A stretch of DNA of 64,000 nt, taken from positions 19,158,001-19,222,000 of the forward strand of contig NC_088316.1 in the NCBI RefSeq assembly GCF_910592395.1. The letters are read 5' to 3'. The stretch is from Lineus longissimus. Taxonomy: Eukaryota > Nemertea > Pilidiophora > Heteronemertea > Lineidae. Of the stretch, positions 38,492 to 48,338 are shown piece by piece; the stretch's first letter is position 1; each line of letters begins with the position of its first letter. The translations under genes and the position numbers were made by a program. The notes beneath the pieces are model-generated. The model ran no database searches. It was not told the origin of the DNA and worked only from the letters and a program-made list of their open reading frames with translations.

Positions 38492-41141
38492 ATGACAGAC
38501 CGGTTTTGGGAACACAAGCGTTCAGTTGTGTCGACGCCAAGTCGAAGCACTGGTTCAACTTTGGTGAGTTCAGCCTGATTTCTCCACAACTTTTTCTCCC
38601 CAAATTTTGCGACTATTGTCTGATACAATGTACAATCTTATCTTATCTTTTCATTTTCATTTCTTGCAGACGCCAGCCACGTTGTTCTGTCTAGCACACC
38701 CAATGCTGCCCAACCGGTTTATCACAAGACACGACGTGAACACCACCATGGTGAGTTATTTTTCTCTATCGAAACTTCCTTGATCGAACATACATGTATT
38801 CTTTTGAAACTTCTCATCTCTGCAACAGTGGCAGATCCAGAAATTTGGGAAAGAAGCGGGGGGGGGGCGCTGCCCTACCAATGAGAACTCATGATAGAGC
38901 CGAAGGTGCAATCCTGAAAATGAGGGGGAGGGTTCTTGAGGAGAGGTGCCCTTAAATATCAAAGAGGGATTACTCATGTGGGACCCCTAGGCTATATCCG
39001 CCACTGATGTTCTGAATATTTCCACACTCGGCTCAGCTGACCTTTGAAAGGAGGACACTGTTAGCCCATACCCTATCTATGGTACTATATCGTTCTGGCA
39101 GCAAGAAAATGAGACGATCGGTCATGTATGCCATGTTTTATGACGTCACACGCCTCGTGCTTGGCGCAATGTGTCACGTGCTCATAACACATTCTATCTC
39201 TGAAACAATCCGCCCTTGATACTGTGGCATGTGATATGTATGATGAGGACCTTGACCGGATCAGAAAGATAAGGCATACAATCGAAGTAGTTCAGAGACA
39301 TTTACATGAAGACATGACAGAAATTACCAATCGTCTCATTTCACCTCTGTGCTGCCAACTTCAGAGCTTTGATAAACCCTGCCAGTTGTTCCCAGGCCTG
39401 TGTTATGAAATGACCATGGTTTAGTGATATGCCTACCCCCTCTTGTATTCAGTGGTATTAAATGGACAACTGTGGCATGAGATATGGTGGTTTTTCCTAC
39501 AAAAATGGCTTCCAGTAGAACCGTGACTTCTCAGTCCAAACAGGAAAATTGAAATACATCATTGAACTGCAATAAACAGTGCACAAAAACTGGGTGTAAC
39601 CTTAGGCCTGCCTGAATTTCACGGGTCATGTCCAAAACTGCCTCGCACACTGGCGAAAATCGTTATTTGAGATAAGTGGCGGCGCATGGTGACAAGCAGA
39701 GGTATTATCCTCCTGGCCAGGTAAATCCCACGCCCAGGTTGTCCCTTTAAAGCTGACATGCATGCATAAAAACCCTAACGGCAAAATTAGAAAAGACGGA
39801 AAGGATGAAGTGGCGAGGGTTCCGAGTTCGAACCCGCTCGAGGAATATTTTTTCTTTTTTTCTTTCTCTGTGACCTGTCTCGTCAATGAACTTGTGTTTG
39901 TGCAGTCAAGGGAGACCTGTCGCTGGTCGTCTATCATGTTTCTGTGCAGTTTGTCGTTTGTTGGTCGGGCGTTTGTGTTTTCTAACTTGGTCGTTTGGGG
40001 TTTTTATGCATGCATGTCACCTTTAAGTATGTTTTGGCGTGATCACGAAGATGATAAATGTGAATAATGACACCAATGCATTGGCCCTGCGGTCACGTGG
40101 TGGCTTTCAATGATATCCTTGTGCCGTCGTAGGAGGCTCAGTGCTGAAAGTCGCAGCAAAGCAGCAGCCAACAAAAGACTTAGGCTACTTAAAATTTCTT
40201 TCGGGAGCAGTAATAATCTGGTCACCATTGAGTTTTACCTATAGCTCTTATAAAGATGGTGTGGGAAGATAAATTTCGGCCATTTTGTTACCATTTTAAT
40301 ATCAAGCTGTATGCGCCTGCTTAATCGCCCGCCCGCGAATTTTTTCCTGAATCTTTCGGGCAGTACAGTGTACATTTGTACACAGGTTCTCAGCCAATCA
40401 GAATCCGATAAATCTGTGTCGTCATCGAGGCGTCATCATGAAACTTAGAAGTAAGCTTGTATTGTTTTGTGCTTGTCAATCAAATTTGAGGCATACAGTA
40501 TAAACATATACTGGAGGAAGACCATACACACGAGGCAGTATCGAAAGACAAGTCTCATTGCAGAGAAACATATTCCTACTGGAGGAAGACCATTCACATG
40601 AGACAAGTCTCATTGTATATTCATGCTCAATATGATATCTGAAGGACTATCCCTTGGATCTTGGAGATGGGCTATTGTTATTGTCCTTTCTGTAGGTATG
40701 TTGCAGGCAGCAGAAATAACTCAAATATCTTAAATCTAAATGACAAGGGAAAAGAAAGCCGTTATAAAAATAAAATCTAAAAAGTAAAAAAGAAAAAGAA
40801 AAATGTTGTCCACAACCGGATTCGAACTCGCGACCTTTGGATCGAACATCGTATTCTGCCATTTTTGACGAGCGGCTCTACCAACTGCTCTAAAGTTTCT
40901 AAGACTTCTGACGTCATGTATTTGTCGAAATCTGATTGGCTGAAAGTCCCTGTACAAATGTACACTATAGTGCCCAAAAGGTTCAGGGAAAAAAATTCGC
41001 TACCCGCCCTTTTCAGATAGACAGGTAGCCCATCTATCACTACGATCGATCTACCGAGCTGTCATGGCCAATACTTTTTCTTTCAGAAGCCCCGACGTCC
41101 TTTGAACTTTCAAGAAATGGTTGGGTTTGGTCAAGGAACTG
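38492..41141 (+). CDS. Unrecognised gene, three in-frame 5' coding exons (3' end unresolved)
   Basis: Exon 1 runs from an ATG at 38,492 to 38,563 (24 codons, donor TTTG then GTGAGT). Exon 2 is 38,670-38,750 (27 codons, acceptor TTTCTTGCAG, donor ATG then GTGAGT). Exon 3 begins at 41,087 (acceptor CTTTTTCTTTCAG) and reads KPRRPLNFQEMVGFGQGTG. All joins are phase 0 and stay open. The product starts MTDRFWEHKR and includes MLPNRFITRHDVNTTM. The 3' end is ambiguous: a donor after 41,141 (weak), a donor after 41,226 joining in phase 2 to 43,402-43,588, or read-through to a stop at 41,422. I do not recognise the family. Intron 2 is 2.3 kb and is filled with transposon-like elements. Confidence 0.45.
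38826..39006. mobile_element. 181-bp inverted-repeat element with CAGTGGCRGAT ends
   Basis: It starts CAGTGGCAGATCCAGAAAT and ends in the inverted complement CTATATCCGCCACTG. The interior includes a poly-G run followed by GCGCTGCCC. Ends of the form CAGTGGCGGATCCAG are common on short non-autonomous elements in marine invertebrate genomes (from memory). No matching target duplication could be seen. It lies inside intron 2 of the plus-strand gene. Confidence 0.6.
39746..40025. mobile_element. ~280-bp element with 34-35-bp terminal inverted repeats
   Basis: The left end TTTAAAGCTGACATGCATGC continues ATAAAAACCCTAACG. The right end is its inverted counterpart ending GCATGCATGTCACCTTTAA at 40,025. 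The arms differ at only a few positions. Inside are a tRNA B-box-like word (GAGTTCGAACCC, 39,824-39,835) and a T-rich run. It is non-coding, so it is a MITE or a foldback element that captured a tRNA-derived segment. Confidence 0.65.
40325..41010. mobile_element. ~690-bp foldback element with ~100-bp imperfect inverted arms
   Basis: The left arm (about 40,325-40,430) and the right arm (about 40,904-41,010) are inverted copies. Both contain GTGTACATTTGTACA, CAGCCAATCAGA and GCGAATTTTTT in the same order on opposite strands. Between the arms lie two direct copies of a CTGGAGGAAGACCAT unit (near 40,511 and 40,577) and a tRNA-like segment on the minus strand (40,818-40,895). It ends ~75 bp before the exon 3 acceptor of the plus-strand gene. 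No transposase is present. Confidence 0.65.
40818..40895 (-). repeat. tRNA-derived (SINE-like) segment with A and B boxes
   Basis: On the minus strand, TAGAGCAGTTGGTAGAGC resembles the internal A box and D arm of a tRNA, and GAGTTCGAATCC 42 bp later is a near-perfect B box. A T/C-rich tail follows. The acceptor and anticodon stems do not form a full cloverleaf, so this is a tRNA-derived element head rather than a working tRNA gene. Confidence 0.55.
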
Positions 41142-41422
41142 GTATTGGATCTGATATATTATCATTGTTGTCACACCTTTTCGCTAAATATGTGGTCTTG
41201 AAATGCTTGGTATTGCTCCTTGTGAGGTGTTACCCAACGTTAATGACGCCTGTCTGTATAAGTGGTACATACTTGACACCTATGGCGAAGGATGAGCCAG
41301 TTATTTTCGAGTTTGTACTTTGGGTGCATCTCGTTCCTCGGGTTGCATTGCGCCCGCGACCCCATAGGAGTTCCTGGTCTTGTCTCTTCGCCCCCAACCC
41401 CGATAAACACTATGTGCCGTGA

Positions 41423-42162
41423 ACGAATGCTCATCAGGTCGACAGTTATTTGACGACGTAAATCCATCCATATTAACTGGCGCTGCGGCTGCGCTCAATA
41501 GACTTCGTTGGGGAGTCTGAGCCTGATAGGGTGTACCAGTCCAGCCGGTTATGTACGGTTGGTATGCTCTATGATATGGATCTCCATCCACCTGTCAGCT
41601 AGGGGCAGACCCCAGTGTCTCAACCCTGGGTCTCAGAGGCGGTAACTTCTAGTCAGGCAGCGCGCTATGTCTGGTTAGGCGACATGGGTTACCAGGAGCA
41701 TCCACAGCCAAAATGGTTTGCACATGGAGGTCATCGCGACCGACTTGTGAGGGGGAAGAAGTGATGTCCATGGCGGTTTCAAATTGATCTGACGACCCCC
41801 GCGTCTTCTGGACACGGAGGGGTTCATGTGGCCAAATCCTGTCAGCTAAATCCTATCGTTAGCATCGTTCGCGGTACATGGAAACCAAGGGCATGGAACC
41901 CTTTTTTGTCTTGGTTTAATTTCTCTGAGGATTTCAATGATGATATGTATATTTAGATCCACAGGTATAGTCGGTACATGTGGCGACTCGCCACATGAAC
42001 ATTTTTAAAGGTTTTTTTTCGAGCATTGTAAAAAGTTATGAGAATAAATTTCCCCTTTGGACGTGTTTTTTTTACCAGAATGACAATCAAAAAGTTTGTC
42101 ACTGGAGAGTTTCCCCATCCCCCACCCCAGCCCTAGAATAATATACAGACTAAATAGTATCT
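41423..42162. other. Intronic or intergenic DNA, nothing recognised
   Basis: No supportable feature. It would be intron if the plus-strand gene continues to 43.4 kb. Confidence 0.45.
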
Positions 42163-42440
42163 TTGGACTGTACTGGTAATATAGGTCAGTCACGAAAAAT
42201 AAAATATATATTGGACTGTACTGGTAATATAGGTCAGTCACGAAGAATAGACTATATATTGGACTGTACTGGTAATATAGGTCAGTCACGAAGAATAGAA
42301 TGATATTGGACTGTACTGGTAATAGAGGTCAGTCAAAAAAAAGAAATATATATTGGACTGTACTGGTAATAGAGGTCAGTCAAAAAAAAGAAATATATAT
42401 TGGACTGTACTGGTAATATAGGTCAGTCACGAAAATATCT
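42163..42440. repeat. Minisatellite, six copies of a 47/48-bp unit
   Basis: Units begin TTGGACTGTACTGGTAAT at 42,163, 42,211, 42,259, 42,306, 42,353 and 42,400. The period is 48, 48, 47, 47 and 47 bp. Each unit continues ATAGGTCAGTCA and a variable A-rich spacer. Copies 4 and 5 share a GAGGTCAGTCAAAAAAAAG variant, so they are the most recent duplication. Open frames on the minus strand through it are artefacts of the near-48-bp (16-codon) period. Confidence 0.9.
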
Positions 42441-42885
42441 GAAAGTCTGTGCCCCATTGTTGACGAATATAATATCGTGAGGACTTTATCAATAGTCACG
42501 GTCCCTGGCCCCTCCCACATAAAAATCATTAGCAAGGTCACTGCAGGCAATAGCTTCAGCATTGTTATTGTATAAACATGTCTTAAACATTATAAACGGC
42601 CCTATTTGTGGGGTTACATTGGGTTCTTGCTGGGGTAATGATGTCCATGTCCGATTCTGCGTTTTGTGGACTTGTAAATCAGTCCAGCAGTGACATTGCG
42701 TTTTGTGGACATGTAAGTCTGTCCCGCAATACCATGTTTCACCCCAGCAATTACCAATAAGACCTGCACGTGACCTTAAAGTAAATAACTATGCAAGTGT
42801 GGTCGAGACAAAACGCGATGTATGCATTGGAAGAAGGAAATCTGCGAAGAGTAGCTGGAACTGTCTGTCCAGCTCTCGTTTATGA

Positions 42886-42933
42886 AACAATGGGCGATTT
42901 GAAAGACGTCTCCTGAACAGATCGCCCATTGTT
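42886..42933. repeat. Perfect 13-bp hairpin
   Basis: AACAATGGGCGAT (42,886-42,898) is followed after 22 bases by its exact reverse complement (42,921-42,933). It may be the tip of a decayed foldback element. Confidence 0.6.
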
Positions 42934-43401
42934 CACTGAAACAGCATTCGAATTGTCTCCATCTTTTTCAGATGGATTGCTCCATCTCGTGTGGTTTCGC
43001 TGTCCCGTCCCAAGAATCGAACCAACGCGACCGAGGCCACTTCTGAGAGATAAATATTCAGGATGCCAGATTTGTGGAACACAATTGAGGTAAATGAGAT
43101 AAAACTCTATAAGCTGGCTACAGTTGATGAAATGAGGCTTTAGGTCCGTCATCATGTGACTGATATTGGGACAAACCCGAGGCAGGTTGACCACCGTTGC
43201 CTGACAATTCAATTTAATTGATTCATATTATTAGTGCCAATGAGGCTGTCACAGACATAAACATGTGTATAGACATATTACTGATCTGCTATAATAGAAG
43301 ATTTTTTTTTTAAACTTCACGAAAAATGATCAAATTCTTCAATTTCTTGAATTGTATATTTCAATGTTTCTTCGTATCTAAACCTTCCTTTTCTATTCCA
43401 G

Positions 43402-43588
43402 GCCAGTAGTCAAGAGCCATGATCAGGGAACAGCAGTTCCCAACGGAATTGACCCTTTTCTTGTTGTAATTCATGATGTTGGCTCAGAATGGGTTGACAC
43501 TCGCCTGTTTTCGACCCTGAAAATTAAACATCGAACGTTGTTACTCTTTGTTAAAAGTGAACCTTGCAAAATATGTGCTTATTCCTGA
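43402..43588 (+). CDS. Candidate terminal exon of the plus-strand gene
   Basis: A strong acceptor (TTCTATTCCAG) precedes a frame of 61 codons ending in TGA at 43,588. It starts in phase 2 and would join in frame to a donor after 41,226 (GAG then GTGTTA), which is weak. The product segment includes PVVKSHDQGTAVPNG. The alternative donor at 41,141 would reach a stop three codons into this exon. I favour neither strongly. Confidence 0.25.
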
Positions 43589-44340
43589 AGTGAAATCAAT
43601 AGCACTTCATGTATGTACTCGCTGATCCAGAATATTGCTATTTCTTGTTCCGTTTTCAATGTGGCAATCCATTTATCGTATCCGAGCTATTTCACAGCAC
43701 AAGAAGTGCAACATTACAACAATGGAGCTATTTCTTTATCACAGCAAAAATGTGTTTCTACATTGTTTTACTCAAATGATGCATGGATGAGCCTTATTGA
43801 CATATTTGTTTTCAAGAGGAATTGGTTGTAGGTTTTCTTTCTTTTTTCTTAAGGCAGGCCTAATTCAACAGAAGGCCTATATTTTAGGTAGGATATTATT
43901 TATACTATAGGCCCATATCAGTTTTGAGATCAATTTCCTCTTGAAGACAATAAACGTCAATCGAGTCTCTGCACCATTTTGGTTGGGCGGTTTTGGGCTG
44001 AAATACAGTACAAGAGAATGCTCCATTGGTGTTAACAGAATATGTCATTGTTTTGGTCAGCAATCAGTTCTTGCCACCTTGAAAGCGGTCACGGTTACAT
44101 ACGACTTGTACATTGTTCAATTGTTATTATGCTATTGTCATTGTCATTTGCCTTTGCCCCCCCCCCCCCCCCCCATCCTTATCGACACTCACAGTGCACC
44201 ACCCTCCATCCCATGCCCCGCATGCGCAATGACCCAAAATCTGATCCCTTGACACGCTTGCTCAAGCGGCTCAAGCGGCGTCAGCAGTATCAACGTTGTG
44301 TTATTGTATTCCAAGGTTTGCATTATTCATATGTATGTAC
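43589..44340. other. Intergenic DNA with a poly-C tract
   Basis: A run of 17 C residues lies at about 44,158-44,174. I see no gene or RNA in this stretch. Confidence 0.5.
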
Positions 44341-44925
44341 TTGCCAAATAAATGTTGTCATATCATAACCTTCGTCTCTTGTCCTTCGGTCAATAAGTGT
44401 GCGGATCACTCCCAACAAGTTCGATTAACACACTACACTATCTTCACGTGCAACAATTTACGGTCAGCCTTTTCTGATTCCGCATGCCGGCCACTAATTC
44501 TAAGTTTTGTAGTATGTATTATATACTTGCCCAATAAAAGTTGCCATATCATCAGGCTTTGTCTCTTGTCCTTCGGTCTCTCAGCGTGAAAAGTTAGATA
44601 TATGCACTTACCAAACGACACCAAATGCACCTTCCTCACCAAAATACCTCACGCCTGCGGACAGCCCGGGACGAAATAGCCCAGAGTCTGTACCGTAACT
44701 TAATTTGCATCCCGTTTCAATCCAGAATGACGTATCATCAGCCTTTGTCTCTTGTCCTTCGGTCTCTCAGCGTGGGGGACACTCTCGAAAAGTGAGATTT
44801 ATGCACTTACCAAATGCACCTTCTTCACTAAAAATACCTCACGCCTGCGGTTAGGGACGAAATAGCCCAGAGTCTGTACCGTAACTTAATTTGCATCCCG
44901 TTTCAACCCCGAATGAGATAGCCAA
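44341..44925. repeat. Tandem array, three units of ~185 bp
   Basis: TATCATCAGSCTTTGTCTC and CTTGTCCTTCGGTC recur at about 44,361, 44,546 and 44,732, a spacing of 185 and 186 bp. Units 2 and 3 are alike over ~150 bp (CCTCACGCCTGCGG, GACGAAATAGCCCAGAGTC, TTAATTTGCATCCCGTTTCA). Unit 1 shares only the first ~65 bp. It is a young local duplication of satellite-like size. Confidence 0.8.
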
Positions 44926-45239
44926 CGTGTATGTAAGCAGTTGACGATCGAGAAGAAGAGACAGTTTTTCAAAGCCTTGCGGAGACCAACGTCTATGTAT
45001 GACGACAGTTCTTAAGAGCTCTGTCTGGTTCCCTATATCTGTATAGTCATCATGGTATCAAAGATTGAGCCGATTTACGAATATCGCGTAACTGAACTCA
45101 AGCAGGATTTCATGACCCCACAGACCATCATTCATACAACTTCGCTCGTGAGGGCCTGCGAAATCTGCCTAGATAAAAAATGTCCCATTTCTCCACTGCT
45201 CATCACGGAAAATAACTGACGATCAATGTGTGTATCTAT

Positions 45240-45955
45240 GTGTCCCTGGAGTTCGAAGGATGTGACATTACAGAGCGTCCGATTTAGTCTCGTGAGGAGA
45301 CGCGAATTATTCCAGGACATTCAAACTTGTGTTGTATCCTATACTTACGATGTATGGTTATCCCTACAGAGGTGCTAAAAGCCCTGTCTCTTTAGTATTG
45401 GATGAGGCATCCTGCAGACAGTCTGCTGTGCGCTCTTGAGAGAGACACTGACACCCCATCTCTGCCCAAAGTAACCCGTGCTTATAGTAACTGGTAAACC
45501 GCAATCGTCACTTGAAGACAAAGCATTTGCTGGTGTTTATTCATATCATCTCCTCAAACACTACTCGAGTACTTCTTGGTTGGTACCTGATACGAGACAA
45601 CTAACTGAACTATAATTAACCTGAAGTGCTATTTGATAAGGGCACATGAGCTGTGTCCCTTTAGTTCGAAGGATGTGACACCTCAGTGTCCAATGCAGCT
45701 CCTTGAGAGAAAAATACACTAATACATTCACAGGACTTTCAAACTGCTGGGAGCGTCCCTACAGATGTATGGGCAGTGAAGCGGACAACCCTGTTCCTCC
45801 AGTGTTAGTTAGTCTTGGGGGTAACAGATTTGGCATTACCTGGTATGGGCAACTCGTCTTGCGAGGGTGCAGATCGTGTGTCCCTTGTACTTCGAGGATG
45901 TGACATACGACAGAGTGTCCAAAATGCCCTGAACTAGCAGCCATGAGGGAGGAAT
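45240..45955. repeat. Three dispersed copies of an ~85-bp motif
   Basis: GTGTCCCT..AGTTCGAAGGATGTGACA followed by AGAGTGTCC or a variant occurs at 45,240-45,320, 45,653-45,740 and 45,878-45,955. The spacing is uneven and a GTCCCTACAGATGTATG-type word also recurs, so a larger unit was probably duplicated and then decayed. Confidence 0.5.
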
Positions 45956-46050
45956 TCTAGCCATCTGGAGCACTTAGATCCAGGACCATTTTTATGATGA
46001 CGAGAACACTTACAAAAGACGACAATATGTTAACTCAATATGTTAACTAG

Positions 46051-46085
46051 CCCCCCCCCCCCCCCCCCCCCACCACCACCACCAC
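46051..46085. repeat. Poly-C tract followed by CAC triplets
   Basis: A run of 21 C residues (46,051-46,071) continues into (ACC)n. Simple-sequence DNA; its exact length may be unreliable in the assembly. Confidence 0.85.
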
Positions 46086-46189
46086 TCTATATGTGAGATT
46101 TCCCTATGTGTGAGGTCTCCGCGCTCCAGGTACCTGCTTCTCGATATTGATGCAAAACAGCTCAAGGATGATGCACAGATGATCGAAAA

Positions 46190-46303
46190 GGTCTTTTCAG
46201 TTCCTACCTTGCCCTAAAGATGGCGATGGCGTAGTTCTTTCATGAAGTCATTCAAAGTTCTGAACTACGCCATCTTCAGGGCACGGTAGGAACTGAACAG
46301 ACC
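46190..46303. repeat. 114-bp hairpin with ~42-bp arms
   Basis: The left arm starts GGTCTTTTCAGTTCCTACC and the right arm ends GGTAGGAACTGAACAGACC. Over 42 paired positions only three differ, apart from a 6-base insertion (a repeated GATGGC) in the left arm. The loop is ~24 bases. The size suits either a tiny foldback transposon or a microRNA-precursor-like hairpin. No known microRNA was recognised in the arms. Confidence 0.7.
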
Positions 46304-48197
46304 ATATTCAATGGGATTCACGCAAGGGATTCACGTCCGACGTCGCGAGTGTAGGACGGTGCGGTCTTCTAAATGTTGGCCTTAACACCATCATTACTAC
46401 CAGTGCCGATTGAGCAACCAGGCCGGTCCCCAGGTGTAGTCCAATCCCGTATTGAGGTCCCCTGTCCATTACAAACTACTGGGCAGCCTATCTTGTGATG
46501 CGACATCACTTCACTGGCCATCAATGGGGGTACATGAACAATCTTTAAGCTTAGTAGCCTGATAGATGTGCTGGGATGGCTAGAAAGACAAAGGATGTGA
46601 CAAGGAAAAGACAAATGCCAGATGTGGAATATGAATATATTGTATTCGGTTATAAAAGTTTGATACATGATAAAGCATACAAATGATATGTTTTAGAATA
46701 GTATTTCTACAAGCTTTGATTCTCTTCAGTTGAGAGCAAAGTAAACATGCTGAATTGAATGCTTAAAATGTCATAATTTCATGCAACCAAAATTGATTTT
46801 AGATGGTATTTTTATGTTAGCATTCTTGGTAACCATTTTCTTGATATATATACCCAGGTTACATGCAAAACAAAACAAAAGGGTCTGGACTTTTCAAGGT
46901 ACTGACAAATGTAAAAGAAAACCTGTCTCTTTAACTCTCAAGTGAAGGCGAGATTAAATATTGACATTACCTATGATATATTTGCTTTACAAGCCGAAGA
47001 GGTCAGTGGCACTTTTCTTCAAGTTGTACTGCAGAGAACCCAATAGCGACAGCAAAACATGATCTTGCCGGCAAAGTCTTGTGCAGAGCAGTCCTCGCGT
47101 TACTTTGAGCCCAAAACAAGGCTATGCTTAACTGAATCTGAGCCTTGGGCCCAGGAACAAAGCCTAACAACAGACCTTGGGCAGCTTTTAAAGTTCACAG
47201 AGTTATTGTATGCAGTGACTCAAATACACAAAGAATAGTACCAAGGCCTCTAAGCATCTATCTCATTAAAAATTACAATCAATTCAAATCATTTACAATC
47301 ATTTACAATTCGAAATCATTTGCTGCATATGGCGTAAAGTCATTACATGTAGATTACACAGAATATAAATGCATGATATGTACACTAGCTAAGACAAAGC
47401 TGTCACTCTCCAAGTCATGTGACAACTCATTCTATACATCTGGACGCAAGAGTTGCTCATAAAATACAGGAATGTACAAGTGAAATGGACGAAATTGGAT
47501 GTTTCTGTAGACAGAAGGAATGGTTCTGAGGAAATGAAGAAGTGAGGGCTGTGACTACATCCCAACCAGTGACAGTCAGACACACCAAATTAGAAATGTG
47601 TTTGACTACACAAGGTAGAATGATTCGACTGAAATTATAACTTCTGTACATCACACATTCATTTTTTCTGTGAAGTGGTGTCTCTGCACGACTGTCCAAA
47701 ACTGATATTAAATCGGGCTATTCTGGGCACTGGGCATCTCTGTCTGCATGCTTATTACAAGGCAAAAACCCAAGTCATCTCGACCGATTATCCTGACTAC
47801 TCTGGCTATAATATTATCAAAATCATTATATTCTCGGGTACAAAATATACACAATACAGGTTCAAAATCGTAATAACTTCTTTTATGTTCATCAAACTGA
47901 GTAAAGAAGTGGTAATCTTAACTTTAAAATATGTCGGGTAACAATAAAATGTGCAGTCATTACTCAGAAGCTGACAAGAGGCTAGTAGTGGTACACAATG
48001 TACAAAATTTGGGCTAACAGCCGAGTGTATAGGTGGATGAAAAGTGTTCATACTTCTGTCTGGTGTCAAGAATTCAAGAATTTGTTCATCTCATATTTTG
48101 GTCAAGTTTTAGGAACTCTAGAAGGGAAGATATACAGAATTACATGTCAGCCACTGATAAATGAACATTCATTTTCAAATCGAACTTGGTTGTGTCA
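46304..48197. other. 3' flank or 3' UTR of the short tetraspan isoform
   Basis: AT-rich DNA downstream (minus strand) of the stop at 48,198. No coding exon is recognised. Part of it should be 3' UTR; the poly(A) site was not located. Confidence 0.45.
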
Positions 48198-48338
48198 TTA
48201 AAACAATGACTCGCGTTCCAACCCACTCTGCGTCGACGCCCATCCGTCAATGTTATAGAGCATCTTCTTGTCTACCGGAGCCATGACGATGGCCTTTATC
48301 TCGTGAATGCGAGAATTCACCACAATTATCGCCAAGAT
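48198..48338 (-). CDS. Alternative last exon (short tail) of the tetraspan gene
   Basis: Acceptor CTCGTTTCAG, phase 0, 46 codons and a TAA stop. ILAIIVVNSRIHEIKAIVM is clearly homologous to the start of the long-tail exon (ILCCIVVKSRVEEIREIL), so the two last exons arose by duplication. The tail then diverges and lacks the Tyr/Asp/His region and the PDZ-type end. Confidence 0.7.
   Translation of the reverse strand: MLAIIVVNSRIHEIKAIVMAPVDKKMLYNIDGWASTQSGLERESLF

Noticed and set aside
39188-39424. Plus-strand frame reading YDEDLDRIRKIRHTIEVVQR, which looks helical and protein-like
   Set aside because: There is an in-frame stop just upstream at ~39,188 and no AG acceptor between that stop and the start of the helical segment, so it cannot be spliced to the flanking exons. 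It lies inside an intron of the plus-strand gene model.
40818-40895. Possible functional tRNA gene (minus strand)
   Set aside because: A and B boxes are present, but the acceptor stem and anticodon arm do not pair properly, and it sits inside a foldback element.
42005-42289. Minus-strand repetitive peptide with TDLYYQYSPIY units
   Set aside because: It is produced by the 47/48-bp minisatellite. The 47-bp units break the frame, and there is no start context or splice support.
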